Source: Streptomyces albicerus
Lineage (GTDB): Bacteria; Actinomycetota; Actinomycetes; Streptomycetales; Streptomycetaceae
Length of the DNA: 64,000 nt
Assembly (NCBI RefSeq): GCF_008905045.1
Contig: NZ_VWMY01000001.1
Coordinates: forward strand, 62,001 to 126,000
Reading direction: 5' to 3'
Shown: piece after piece, positions 16,411 through 25,339 of the stretch
How the letters are laid out: each line of letters opens with the position of its first letter
Position numbering within the stretch: position 1 is the first letter of the stretch
Position numbers and translations under genes: made by a program
Notes under the pieces: model-generated
Seen by the model: only the letters and a program-made list of their open reading frames with translations
Databases searched by the model: none
Told to the model about the DNA's origin: nothing

Positions 16411-18944
16411 GCGGGGTCTCCTTCGCTGCTGTCGCTGCCCGCTACGGGGTCGGGGGTGGCGCCGACGCCGGGTGTACGCCCGCCGCCGCGGGCCCACCCG
16501 GCGCGGTAGGCCGCCATGCGGTCCCGTACCAGTTCGGGGGTGCGCTCTTCGTCGTCCCGGTGACGCGGGGCTTCCGCGGGTTCTTCGGGGCGTTCTTCGC
16601 GCAGTTGCGGGGCGAGGCTGGCTTGTCGTACGCGTCGTGGGAGTTCGCCGGATTCCGCGGCGTCGTCCTCAGGCCGGTGCAGGCGCAGAGTGGTGACGCC
16701 GGGCGGGGGGCCTTCGTGCGTGCCCTCGGAGGAGGCCTCCGCGGGGGCCGGCATGGGGGGCACCAATGCGGGCCGCTCCGACATCGCCTCTACGGAGTCG
16801 CGCTTCGGGGCGGCGCCGGGCACGCGTGCGTACTCGCGTTCCGCGGGGCGTTGCGCGTCCGCACGGCGGTTACCGGAACGTTCCTCCGCACCGGTGTGCA
16901 GCAGTGCCGTGGGCAGCAGCACGACCGCGGTGGTGCCTCCGTAGGGCGAGGTTCGCAGGTGCACCTTGATGCCGTGCCGGGCGGCGAGCCTGCTCACCAC
17001 GAAGAGCCCGAGCCGGTCGCTGTCGAACAGGTCGAGCGCTTCGGACTGTTCGATGCGTCGGTTGGCCTCGGCCAGGGTCTCCTTCCCCATGCCGAGTCCG
17101 CGGTCCTCGATCTCCAGGGCGTAGCCGTTGCCGACCGGTTCGCCGGTGATCCGCACTCTGGTGTGGGGTGGTGAGAACTGGGCGGCGTTCTCGACGATTT
17201 CGGCCAGGAGGTGCGTGAGGTCGGCGACCGCGGCTCCGACGACCGAGGTCTCCGGCAGTTGTCGTACCTCCACGCGCGCGTAGTCCTCGACTTCGGAGAC
17301 GGCCGCGCGGACCACGTTCGTCAGGGAGACCGGCATGCGCCAGGCCCGGCCGGGGGCGGCTCCGGAGAGGATGATCAGGCTCTCCGCGTGGCGCCGCATC
17401 CGCGTGGTGAGGTGGTCGAGCCGGAAGAGGTCGCTCAACTCGTTCGGGTCCTCGGACCGGCGCTCCATGCTGTCGAGCAGGCTCAGTTGGCGGTGGACTA
17501 GGACCTGGCTGCGGCGGGCGAGGTTGACGAAGACCCCGGAGATGCCGCTGGCGAGCTCCGCGCGTTCGGCCGCGGCACGCAGGGCGGCACGGTGCACGGT
17601 GGTCAGGGCTTCCGCGACCTGCCCGGCCTCGTCCTCCGCGGGCGGCCCTGGCGGGGCCTCGGCCTGGACGTCGATCTCCTCGCCGGCGCGCAGTTTCCGC
17701 ATGGCGTGCGGGAGTTTGCGCCGGGCGATCTCCAGGGCGCTGTTGCGCAGGCTCACCAGCTCGATGACGAGTCCGCGTCCGATGCGTACCGAGATGACGA
17801 GTGACGCGGCCACGGCGGCCAGTCCCAGCAGTACTGCGGCACCTGCCGGTGAGAGCAGGCCGCGCCGGAACGGGTCGGCCCGGTCCGAGACGCCTCGGCC
17901 GGCGTCCGCCTCGATCGTTCGCATGTCGTCGCGCACGCGCGCGTGCGCGGCCTTCCAGGTCGCCTCGGGCGCGGCGTCGAGTGCCTTGCCGCCGGGCCGG
18001 GTCACGAGCACCTTGTCCTCGACGGCGCGTACGTCGGCGTACGCGCTCCCCTCCACGAGGCCCTGCCAGGCGGCGCGTTCGGGCCCACGCAGATCGGCGA
18101 CGGCGGATTCGGTGAGCAGCCTGCGCGTGTCGACGGCCCCGGTGAACATCCGTAGCCGCTGTCCGTCGAGAGTCCCGGCGAGCCGGGCGCCCGCGAGTAC
18201 CGCGTCCTCCTGTGCCAGGGCCTCTCCCGCCCGGGAGAACTCGAGCAGCACGCGCGCGTCGGAGCCGATTTCCGCGTCCTGGATGCCGGTGAGCGCGCCG
18301 CCGACTCCGAAGGCCGTCGAGATGGTCTTGGTGTACCGCTGGTACGTCTCGTCCCAGCCCGTCCGCCGGTCGAGTACCGCGGTGCGCAGGGAGCGCAGCT
18401 GTTCGGCTCCGGTGACGAAGGTTTCGAGGCGCCCGGCCACTCCGGAGGGCAGCTCTTCGCTGTCGGCGACGGTGTTGTGGTCCCCGAGCCGGAGTTTCGC
18501 CACTTCCCGGTCGGTGCGTGCCGCCAGTTTCTTGAGGTCGCTCTCCTGGTCGGCGGCCGGTTTGGTCGCATAGCGGACGGCCGCGGCGCGTTCGTCCTGG
18601 AGCGCGGCGACGGCCGAGGCGACCGGGGCGCGAACCTGGGAGTCCACGCGTTGCAGCTGCCGCAGCCGTGAAACGTCCTGGGCGGTGGTGACGGTGGCGT
18701 ACGCCCAGAGGGCGAGCAGGGAGATGACGGGCACCATCAACAGGCAGACGATCTTCGCCCGCACGGTGCGCGGGCGCAGACTCCACGCACCTGCGCGCGG
18801 GGGCGTGGCACTCGGCGCCGTGCCGGCGGATTCCTCCGGGAAGGAGCCTTCGTCGGCCGGCGGTCCGGCGTGCGCGCGGCGGCCACGCACCGGGGTGGGC
18901 GGTGGCTGGGAGCCGTCTGTGGGGGTCCTACGGGGTGTACGCAT
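16407..18944 (-). CDS. cvnA: Conservon sensor CvnA (nitrate/nitrite-sensing histidine-kinase-like)
   Basis: 845 residues from the ATG at 18944 behind a perfect GAGGAGG ribosome site. Order: disordered basic/Pro-rich N-terminus (about 1-55), membrane helix (IVCLLMVPVISLLALW), an extracellular NIT-type sensor region of about 250 residues, a second membrane helix, a HAMP-like linker, then a kinase-like region with an N-box EIVENAAQFSPPHTRVRI (about 582) and a glycine box DRGLGMGKE. No clear phosphoacceptor His in a standard H-box is visible, as usual for CvnA. The last 150 residues are low in complexity. Its stop overlaps cvnB. Confidence 0.9.
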   Translation of the reverse strand: MRTPRRTPTDGSQPPPTPVRGRRAHAGPPADEGSFPEESAGTAPSATPPRAGAWSLRPRTVRAKIVCLLMVPVISLLALWAYATVTTAQDVSRLRQLQRVDSQVRAPVASAVAALQDERAAAVRYATKPAADQESDLKKLAARTDREVAKLRLGDHNTVADSEELPSGVAGRLETFVTGAEQLRSLRTAVLDRRTGWDETYQRYTKTISTAFGVGGALTGIQDAEIGSDARVLLEFSRAGEALAQEDAVLAGARLAGTLDGQRLRMFTGAVDTRRLLTESAVADLRGPERAAWQGLVEGSAYADVRAVEDKVLVTRPGGKALDAAPEATWKAAHARVRDDMRTIEADAGRGVSDRADPFRRGLLSPAGAAVLLGLAAVAASLVISVRIGRGLVIELVSLRNSALEIARRKLPHAMRKLRAGEEIDVQAEAPPGPPAEDEAGQVAEALTTVHRAALRAAAERAELASGISGVFVNLARRSQVLVHRQLSLLDSMERRSEDPNELSDLFRLDHLTTRMRRHAESLIILSGAAPGRAWRMPVSLTNVVRAAVSEVEDYARVEVRQLPETSVVGAAVADLTHLLAEIVENAAQFSPPHTRVRITGEPVGNGYALEIEDRGLGMGKETLAEANRRIEQSEALDLFDSDRLGLFVVSRLAARHGIKVHLRTSPYGGTTAVVLLPTALLHTGAEERSGNRRADAQRPAEREYARVPGAAPKRDSVEAMSERPALVPPMPAPAEASSEGTHEGPPPGVTTLRLHRPEDDAAESGELPRRVRQASLAPQLREERPEEPAEAPRHRDDEERTPELVRDRMAAYRAGWARGGGRTPGVGATPDPVAGSDSSEGDPA

Positions 18945-19009
18945 GGCCTCCTCGCTCGGAGTGGTTCGGGGGGCGCGCCTGCCGGGTCGCCGGTCCTGGC
19001 CGCCCTCGA

Positions 19010-19783
19010 TCAGCGGGCGACGCTCTCGACGGGCCGCTGGGCCGAGGCGGATGCCTCGCGCTCCCCCGCCGTCGGGGAGAGTGCGACGAACGCCGATGTC
19101 AGGAAGAGATAGGACCCGAGGCCGACGGCGAGGGGGAAGATGAACTGCATCGCCGTGGCCCCGGGCAGGGCCTCGCCGGAGGGAGAGACCCGCACGCTGA
19201 CCGCGATCATGCCGGTGTAGTGCATGCTGCTCACCGCCCCGCCCATGACCAGGGAGGCGACGGCGACCGCGATCGGCGACTTGATGTTCAGCGCCGCCCA
19301 CAGGGCCGCGGTCGCCGCGACCACGGCGATCAGGACGGAGATCCCGACGAGCACCGGGTCGTAGTTCACGTCGCCGTGCAGCCGCAGCGCGGCCATGCCC
19401 AGGTAGTGCATGCTCGCCACACCGAGCCCGGTGGTGAGCCCGCCGAGGACGAGCGCACGACCGCGGTCGCGGCCGTAGCCCACGGCGAAGACACCCGCGC
19501 CGACGACGACCATGGCGACGAGCAGACTGAGCATGGTCAGTGGCACGTTGTAGCGGATGTCGGTGCCGCTGACGCTGAAGCCGAGCATCGCCACGAAGTG
19601 CATCGTCCAGATGCCCGTGCCGATCGCGGAGGCCGCGGTGAGCAGCCAGTTGCGGCGCGACCGCCCCGAGGCTCCGAGTGCGCGGACCGTGCAGCGCAGC
19701 CCGAGGGCGGCGCCTATGCAGGCCATCACGTACGACAACAAGGGGGTCAGCCAGCCGAAGGTGGCGTGGTCCAGGTGTCCCAT
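19010..19783 (-). CDS. MHYT-domain membrane sensor protein
   Basis: 257 residues, about seven membrane helices. Three MHYT-type motifs are visible: WTMHFVAMLGF, ASMHYLGMAAL and SSMHYTGMIAV. The family is proposed to bind copper and sense gases such as O2, CO or NO. There is no attached GGDEF, EAL or kinase domain, so any output must go through a partner. It lies 65 bp upstream of cvnA on the same strand and may be the first gene of the conservon transcript, which would couple a gas or redox sensor to the NIT-domain protein; that link is inference. Confidence 0.88.
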   Translation of the reverse strand: MGHLDHATFGWLTPLLSYVMACIGAALGLRCTVRALGASGRSRRNWLLTAASAIGTGIWTMHFVAMLGFSVSGTDIRYNVPLTMLSLLVAMVVVGAGVFAVGYGRDRGRALVLGGLTTGLGVASMHYLGMAALRLHGDVNYDPVLVGISVLIAVVAATAALWAALNIKSPIAVAVASLVMGGAVSSMHYTGMIAVSVRVSPSGEALPGATAMQFIFPLAVGLGSYLFLTSAFVALSPTAGEREASASAQRPVESVAR

Positions 19784-19962
19784 GGCTCCGGGACGCTAGT
19801 CCGGGCCGGGGCGCACACAGGGGGCGCGTTTCGAAAGCTGCTGGAATATGACGCAGCGGTGCACTGGAACGATCGCGTCACGCTCGAACGTGTGCACCGT
19901 CTCGTGTTTCGCGTCGGTGTTCGATCACGTCGTTCGCCCGTCGGTGCGAGATCATGCGATGC

Positions 19963-20562
19963 ATGAGCGACGACCACACGCATGTCCAGGAGTTCTTCAC
20001 GGCTCGTGCGGCCGACTGGGACGCCCGGTTCCCCGACGACGGCCCGGTGTACGCGGCGGCCGTCGCCGAACTCGGGTTGCGGAAGGGCGACCGGGTGCTC
20101 GACGCGGGCTGCGGTACGGGACGGGCCCTGCCGGCCCTCAGAGATGCCGTGGGACCGTCCGGAGTGGTCCTCGGCGCGGACCTGACCCCGGCGATGCTGG
20201 AGGCCGCGGTACGGGCGGGCCGGGACCGGACGGGACAGTTGCTGCTCGCCGACGTGGCGGGGCTGCCCCTGCGTACAGAGTCGCTCGACGCCGTCTTCGC
20301 GGCCGGCCTTATCGCCCATCTCCCGAATCCGGCGGAGAATCTCAGGGAGTTGGCGCGGGTCGTGCGACCCGGCGGGACGCTGGCGCTCTTCCACCCGATC
20401 GGCCGGGCCGCCCTCGCGGCGCGGCAGGGCAGGCAGGTCACACCGGACGATCTGCGCGCGGAGGCCAATCTGCGTCCGCTCCTGTCCGGATCCGGCTGGC
20501 GCATGACGTCGTACGTGGACGAGGAGGCCCGCTTCCTCGCGCTGGCCGAGCGTCGGCCTTGA
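19963..20562 (+). CDS. SAM-dependent class I methyltransferase
   Basis: 199 residues from the ATG at 19963 (MSDDHTHVQEFF); another ATG three codons upstream (19954) is possible. The SAM-binding motif I is VLDAGCGTGRALP, followed by GVVLGADLTPAMLEAA (motif II region) and a post-motif LRELARVVRPGGTLALF, typical of the Methyltransf_11 family. The substrate is unknown; the helical insertions that would identify a known pathway are absent. It converges with the hydrolase gene, 9 bp apart. Confidence 0.82.
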   Translation: MSDDHTHVQEFFTARAADWDARFPDDGPVYAAAVAELGLRKGDRVLDAGCGTGRALPALRDAVGPSGVVLGADLTPAMLEAAVRAGRDRTGQLLLADVAGLPLRTESLDAVFAAGLIAHLPNPAENLRELARVVRPGGTLALFHPIGRAALAARQGRQVTPDDLRAEANLRPLLSGSGWRMTSYVDEEARFLALAERRP

Positions 20563-20571
20563 GAACACGCC

Positions 20572-21327
20572 TCACGCCGTTCCGGCGACCTCCGCGGCGA
20601 AGGCGTCCGGGTTGTCGAACATGATGTTGTGCCCGGCGCCCGGCACGGTCACCACTCGCACTCCGGAGCCCTCCAGGGCTGCCCTGCCCGGGAGCTCACC
20701 GCTGAGGGCGCCCTGCAGGTAGACGCGGTCGATCGCCAGACCTTCGAGCATGCGCCGCATCGTGGGACTCGATCCGCGGACGAGTCCGGTCGCGGTCCGG
20801 TGGAGGGCGCGCGGATCGGCGAGCCGCATGGTCGCCGCCCACACGGGGCCGATGTTTTCCAGCACACGCGCGTGGCCGTCGTCGACGTAGGCGCCTTCTC
20901 CGTAGGAGGCGATTCCGCTACTGGCGGCGGTGGCCGGAGGGTGCGGATCGAGGTTGGCCTCTGTGAGGACAAGTCGTGAGACGAGGTCAGGCCGCCGATG
21001 GGCGAGCACGATGGCGACGGCGCCACCCATGCTGTGCGCGATCAGCTCCGCCTGGGTGACGCGAGCCTCGTCGAGTGCCTCAGCCAGCGCGTGGGCGTGG
21101 TCCTCCAGCGTGTAGCCGAAGTGCTCGGGCCGGTCGCTGATTCCGTGCCCCGGGAGGTCGACGAACAGAGAGCGCCGACCCGCCAGTTCGGGCCGCGCGG
21201 CAATGTGTGCGTGGTAAACGGCCGATGCGGACCCCAGACCGTGCACGTACACCCGCGCGGGGTCGTCGCCTGCCGCCTCCGTCCAGCGGATGCAGCTTCC
21301 CTTGCCGTCGAACTCGGCCTGCTTCAT
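20572..21327 (-). CDS. Alpha/beta hydrolase
   Basis: 251 residues, single alpha/beta hydrolase domain. The oxyanion region is VYVHGLGSAS, the nucleophile elbow is AHSMGG (Ser), and the catalytic His lies in GAGHNIMFDNP. The acid is probably in the region before VVTVPGAG. The substrate cannot be predicted. It is divergent from a PadR regulator with a palindrome between the two genes, which suggests PadR control of this gene. Confidence 0.85.
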   Translation of the reverse strand: MKQAEFDGKGSCIRWTEAAGDDPARVYVHGLGSASAVYHAHIAARPELAGRRSLFVDLPGHGISDRPEHFGYTLEDHAHALAEALDEARVTQAELIAHSMGGAVAIVLAHRRPDLVSRLVLTEANLDPHPPATAASSGIASYGEGAYVDDGHARVLENIGPVWAATMRLADPRALHRTATGLVRGSSPTMRRMLEGLAIDRVYLQGALSGELPGRAALEGSGVRVVTVPGAGHNIMFDNPDAFAAEVAGTA

Positions 21328-21367
21328 CGCACTCCCCGTCTTCTCGCCGCACGTCCTCCACAGGAGG

Positions 21368-21387
21368 ATACATCGGTGCCGATGTAT
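21368..21387. promoter_or_regulatory. Candidate PadR operator
   Basis: ATACATCGGTGCCGATGTAT is a palindrome with 9-bp arms and a 2-bp centre. It contains ACAT-N8-ATGT, the same element spacing as known PadR sites (ATGT-N8-ACAT) with the half-sites inverted. It lies 41 bp from each flanking start codon, in the middle of the divergent intergenic region. Confidence 0.65.
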
Positions 21388-21428
21388 TACTGATGCGATG
21401 TACAGCGAGATTGCGACAGAATGCGGGC

Positions 21429-21962
21429 ATGCTGGAGCTCGCCATCCTCGGTTTCCTGTACGACGCCCCGTTGCACGGCTATGAGCTGCGCAAGCGCATC
21501 ACGGCGCTGACGGGGCACGTGCGACCCGTCGCCGAGAGCACCCTGTATCCGGCGATCAAGAGACTGGAGAAGGCCGGCCTGCTGGCCCGAGCGACGAAAC
21601 CCGGCGCCGTGGCCGCCCCGCGTCACGTTCTGACGCTCACCGAGGACGGCAGACGCGAGCTGCGCCGCAGGCTCGCGGAACCCTCGCGGCGCGACATCAC
21701 CGACGAGAACCGCTGGTTCACGGCCCTCGCCTTCCTCCGGCACCTCGACGACGCCACGGCCCAGGCCGCCGTTCTGCGGCGGCGGCTCGCCTTCCTCGAG
21801 GAACCCGCGAGCTTCTTCTACGACGGCGATCGACCGCTGCGGGCCGAGGAGTTGGACGACCCCTTCCGGCGCGGGATTCTCACCATCGCGCGCGCCACGA
21901 GCCGGGCCGAACTAGCATGGCTGCGGTCCATGATCGACTCACTCGACGTGGACGGGCGGTGA
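21429..21962 (+). CDS. PadR family transcriptional regulator
   Basis: 177 residues from the ATG at 21429 (MLELAILGFL). The N-terminal winged helix is canonical for PadR: LYDAPLHGYELRKRI, ESTLYPAIKRLEKAGLL and LTLTEDGRRELRRRL. The C-terminal part is a helical dimerisation region (VirR-like). It most likely represses itself and the divergent hydrolase through the palindrome at 21368. Confidence 0.9.
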   Translation: MLELAILGFLYDAPLHGYELRKRITALTGHVRPVAESTLYPAIKRLEKAGLLARATKPGAVAAPRHVLTLTEDGRRELRRRLAEPSRRDITDENRWFTALAFLRHLDDATAQAAVLRRRLAFLEEPASFFYDGDRPLRAEELDDPFRRGILTIARATSRAELAWLRSMIDSLDVDGR

Positions 21963-22067
21963 CGCTTCACGGCACCGTCCCTCTTCTGATGCCGAAGCTT
22001 CAACTCTACGTTGAGTAGCAGCAGGTGAGCGATCAGCGATGGACCGCACAGGGGGAAGGTGGCCCGC

Positions 22068-22385
22068 ATGTCCGGCATATTGGCCAGACTCTGGAAGTTC
22101 TTTTCACGCCCGCGACCGGCGGAGTCCCGGGGGCAGCTCCCTCCGGCCAAGCGCCATCCGGAAAAGCGCACGCACAACCTGTTCGAGGCCGCCGCGGCCT
22201 ATGTGTCGGCGTGCGCCGAGGACGACCAGGACGGGATCGACGAGGCCGCGACCTGGGTGTCGCCGGAGGCACTGTCGTTCGGGGTCAACGAGTTGGCGTG
22301 CCGCGCCGTGATCGCGCTCGCCCGGGAGCGCGACGAGTCGCCCACAGCGGTGGCGCGGACACTCCTCGGCCTGCCTGTCGCCTGA
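22068..22385 (+). CDS. Hypothetical small protein
   Basis: 105 residues from the ATG at 22068 (MSGILARLWKFF); a GTG three codons earlier (22059) is an alternative, and a GGGGGAAGG ribosome site serves either. The basic N-terminus is followed by HNLFEAAAAYVSACAEDDQD and ELACRAVIALARERDESP, an all-helical soluble protein. I do not recognise the family and see no catalytic motif. Good codon bias and a ribosome site support a real gene. Confidence 0.6.
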   Translation: MSGILARLWKFFSRPRPAESRGQLPPAKRHPEKRTHNLFEAAAAYVSACAEDDQDGIDEAATWVSPEALSFGVNELACRAVIALARERDESPTAVARTLLGLPVA

Positions 22386-22536
22386 CACCGGCGACGGCTG
22401 CATCGTGCGCGGCAGAAGGCCGCATCGTGCGAGATCACGGACCCGAGCGACGGCAGAAGCGGAACCGGGCAGTGACACTTGGTCGTTTCGCCCCTGTCCA
22501 GGGGGATAACCGCAGCTCCGTACGTGTTCGGAACCC

Positions 22537-22566
22537 GTGACAACCGCGGCGGAAGCACATTAGTGT
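22537..22566 (+). promoter_or_regulatory. Candidate housekeeping promoter
   Basis: A -35 like GTGACA (22537-22542) and a -10 TAGTGT (22561-22566) are separated by exactly 18 bp, fitting the Streptomyces HrdB pattern. The start codon of the next gene is at 22599, giving a short leader. Confidence 0.5.
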
Positions 22567-22598
22567 GCGCCGACGGACGTAGCGATGGGGAGGCTGGG

Positions 22599-23465
22599 AT
22601 GGCCGGGACGGACGATGAGGCCGTCACCGCCGGGGACGACGACGCACTCTATGTGCTGACGGCGGTGCTCTTGACACCCGCGCAGTTCCCCAGCGTGCTG
22701 GGCGACGACTACCCGGAGGCGTGCGCGGCGCTCGGTCTCGCGCCGCTCGCCGACGGGTACGGCCTGGTGCTCGGCCAGGACGAGGACGGGGCACGGTGGA
22801 CGGTGGTCATAGACGACGTCTCGCTGGTCGCCGTCGCGATCGCATCCTGGGACTGCGGTATGGAGTACGACCTGTCGCCGGACGAGCGCACGATGGTCGC
22901 GGCGCTGCCCGGGTGGCCGCTCGCCCTGGCCGTCGCGGCGCCCGGGGTGCCCGCCCCGCACGATCCCGCGCCCGAGATCACGGAACAGGCACCGCTGGCC
23001 CCGCCCGACACATCCGGCTGGGGTCCGGCTCAGCGACGCCTCGGCGCCGACGAGATCGCTCTCCAGTGGGCGGCATGGCGTGAGCAGATCGACGACGAGG
23101 AGTTCGCCGGTCCGGACGCCACGGAGTCCGCCGAGGACGCCGCACGGAACGACGAGTCCGACAAGAGCGGGGAGGGCGCTGAGGGCGGGAGCGAGCCACT
23201 CAGCGGCGTCCAGCGCGTGCTCGCGGAGGCCCGCTCGTATGTGGACACGCCGCCGCCCCTCGGCCGGGTGCGGTCGTCCTTCGCGCCGGGTGACGCGCGG
23301 ATGCTGCGGGCCGACGGACCGGGCTGGTCGATGGTGGCCAGGACCGACGACATCGCCTTCGTGCTGCTCGACGAGAAACCCGGGGAGATCCTTCCGGTCG
23401 GCCGCGGGCCCGAACTGCCCGGCCTGCTGGACGCGCTGGACAATATGGCCGTACGCCCGAGCTGA
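22599..23465 (+). CDS. Hypothetical acidic protein with two repeated-type domains
   Basis: 288 residues from the ATG at 22599, preceded by GGGGAGGCTGGG. It has no signal or membrane helix. The N-terminal part (DDALYVLTAVLLTPAQFPSV, later EDGARWTVVIDDVSLVAVAI) and the C-terminal part (GPGWSMVARTDDIAFVLLDE) look like two related alpha/beta domains joined by an acidic, disordered linker (about residues 175-215). I do not recognise a named family. It is probably a Streptomyces-restricted cytosolic protein of unknown role. Confidence 0.65.
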   Translation: MAGTDDEAVTAGDDDALYVLTAVLLTPAQFPSVLGDDYPEACAALGLAPLADGYGLVLGQDEDGARWTVVIDDVSLVAVAIASWDCGMEYDLSPDERTMVAALPGWPLALAVAAPGVPAPHDPAPEITEQAPLAPPDTSGWGPAQRRLGADEIALQWAAWREQIDDEEFAGPDATESAEDAARNDESDKSGEGAEGGSEPLSGVQRVLAEARSYVDTPPPLGRVRSSFAPGDARMLRADGPGWSMVARTDDIAFVLLDEKPGEILPVGRGPELPGLLDALDNMAVRPS

Positions 23466-23744
23466 GCCCGGTGGGACGGCCCGCGGATCGGATCGGGCTC
23501 GAGAGGTCGACGCCGCGGCCGGATGCGGCTGCAGCGGTACTACGCGGTCGCGGACGGCACCCCCGTCGGTCGCCCGTACGACGCGTATCCGGAGTGGCTG
23601 TGGCCGGTCCCGCCGTGCCACCGGTCGGCGTTCGACGCTCTCATCGCGTGGGTGGAACGGGGCACACAGCCGCCCGCGGGCCGTGCTCTCGGCAGGCCCG
23701 CGAGCGGCAACGTGGTCAACTCCTGTGCCCTGGAAGGGAACTGA
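23466..23744 (+). pseudogene. Possible C-terminal remnant of a secreted alpha/beta-hydrolase-like protein
   Basis: A frame of 73 codons from ATG 23523 (open back to the preceding stop) ends with FDALIAWVERGTQPPAG and GNVVNSCALEG. This resembles the very C-terminal tail of long secreted hydrolases rather than a complete small protein, and no ribosome site precedes the ATG. I treat it as a probable remnant in an otherwise unexplained 295-bp gap. Confidence 0.3.
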
Positions 23745-23760
23745 CCGGATTGGTGCCGCC

Positions 23761-23943
23761 TTAGCGGCCGATCTCCTTGCGCGTGACGCGGCGCAGCCTG
23801 CGCCGCTGTGAGGGGTCCAGCGTCAGATACGCTGCCGCCGGAACTCCCAGGACGATCAGCAGGGCGGCCCACCAGGGCAGCCAGATGAGCAGGATGATTC
23901 CGGCCGCCACACCTCCTGCGGCGATCTTCGCGTTCTTCGACAT
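23761..23943 (-). CDS. Small membrane protein, hypothetical
   Basis: 60 residues from the ATG at 23943, set by a strong GAAGGAGG ribosome site (the open frame continues 8 codons upstream). Two hydrophobic segments (KIAAGGVAAGIILLIWLPWW and AALLIVLGVPAAAYLTL) are followed by a basic tail (PSQRRRLRRVTRKE), so the C-terminus should face the cytosol. The function is unknown; it could be a small stress or envelope protein. Confidence 0.65.
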   Translation of the reverse strand: MSKNAKIAAGGVAAGIILLIWLPWWAALLIVLGVPAAAYLTLDPSQRRRLRRVTRKEIGR

Positions 23944-24048
23944 GTGCGTAGCCTCCTTCGCGGCCACAGCCGCTCTCTGTCATGAGAACGGGCCCGTGCT
24001 CCCGGCGGTTCCAGGCCGCGACCCTGATACGACCCTGAGGCGCGACCC

Positions 24049-25092
24049 CTACTCGACCCTGAGCGGCTCACCAACCTCGTACATGTGCCGCAGGGCCTGA
24101 CGATAGGAGTCCACGAGTCCCGTCTCCGCGTAAGGGATACCCAACTCTCGGCAGTGGGCGCGCACCAGGGGCCGGACCAGCTTCAGATGGGGGCGGGGCA
24201 TGCTCGGGAACAGGTGGTGCTCGATCTGGTAGTTGAGGCCGCCGAGGAACCAGTCGGTCAGGGCACTGCCGCGGATGTTGCGCGAGGTGAGCACCTGGCG
24301 ACGCAGATGGCCCCATCCTTCGCCGTCGGGGTCGGGCATCTCCATGCCCTTGTGGTTCGGCGCGAAGGCCATCCCCAGGTGCAGGCCGAAGAGAGCCTGG
24401 TGGAGCGCGGCGAAGGCAAGGGCCGTGCCGAGAGATATGGAAGTGAGCAGCAGAGTCACGTACGCGGCGACGTGCGCCACCAGCAGGAAGGCCTCGACCG
24501 CGCGTTCACGGGGAGGCTGCCGACGCAGGTCCTGGAAGCCGTGGATCTTCAGCGCGATGCCTTCCAGGAGGGTGAGCGGGAAGAAGAGCCAGGCCTGGTT
24601 GCGGGTGAGCCAGCGCCGGAAGCCGGTACGGTCCACGGCTTGCTCGCCGGTGAAGACGAGGACGTCGGCTTTGACGTCGGGATCCTTGTCGATGTGATTG
24701 GGGTTGGCGTGGTGGCGGTTGTGCTTGTCGTTCCACCACCCGTAGCTCATCCCGAGCAGCAGATTGCCGTGGATGAGTCCGATCACGCGGCTCACCCGCC
24801 GGTTGCCGGTGATCTGGGAGTGCCCCGCGTCGTGGCCTATGAAGGCCGTGCGGGCGGACAGCACGGCGAGCAGCGGGGCCAGGAGCAGCACCCACCAGGA
24901 GTGACCGATCAGGGCGACGCCCGTCACGACGCCGGCCAGGGCCAAAGTGTTTACGGCGATGGTGAGCGCGTACCAGCCCTGTCGGCGGTCGAGGAGACCC
25001 TGACCCTTGACGGTGCGCAGGAGTGGTGTGAACTCGCTTCCGGCCGAGACCCCGGCTGGGGGATCCGCGACGGCTGCGGCAGTCTGGGGCAT
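24049..25092 (-). CDS. Membrane fatty acid desaturase
   Basis: 347 residues from the ATG at 25092 (MPQTAAAV), behind a GGAG ribosome site. The three histidine boxes of the membrane di-iron desaturases are complete: HDAGH, HNRHH and QIEHH. The Gln in the third box is the hallmark of front-end type (delta-5/6-like) desaturases, although no cytochrome b5 domain is fused. Four membrane helices lie between the boxes. It should introduce a double bond into acyl chains, probably to adjust membrane fluidity; position and electron donor are not predictable. Confidence 0.88.
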   Translation of the reverse strand: MPQTAAAVADPPAGVSAGSEFTPLLRTVKGQGLLDRRQGWYALTIAVNTLALAGVVTGVALIGHSWWVLLLAPLLAVLSARTAFIGHDAGHSQITGNRRVSRVIGLIHGNLLLGMSYGWWNDKHNRHHANPNHIDKDPDVKADVLVFTGEQAVDRTGFRRWLTRNQAWLFFPLTLLEGIALKIHGFQDLRRQPPRERAVEAFLLVAHVAAYVTLLLTSISLGTALAFAALHQALFGLHLGMAFAPNHKGMEMPDPDGEGWGHLRRQVLTSRNIRGSALTDWFLGGLNYQIEHHLFPSMPRPHLKLVRPLVRAHCRELGIPYAETGLVDSYRQALRHMYEVGEPLRVE

Positions 25093-25339
25093 GGCGGGAC
25101 TCCGGTCTCTGGAGGAACAGGCTGACCTCAAGAAACGTACGGATCAGTGACCTTGGGCGACCATGACGCCACCACCCGTGTTCAGGCGGGGGACAACCTC
25201 GGCTGCCGGGTGGACCTGGCAACACCCCCAGGGCAAGGTGACCCGCATCACGGCTCTGTCATGGCCGTCGGGAGCCGGAATGCTGTACCCTCGGCGGCCC
25301 TGACCCCCGGTAGTCAAATTTGAGGAACGCGTCATCTCT

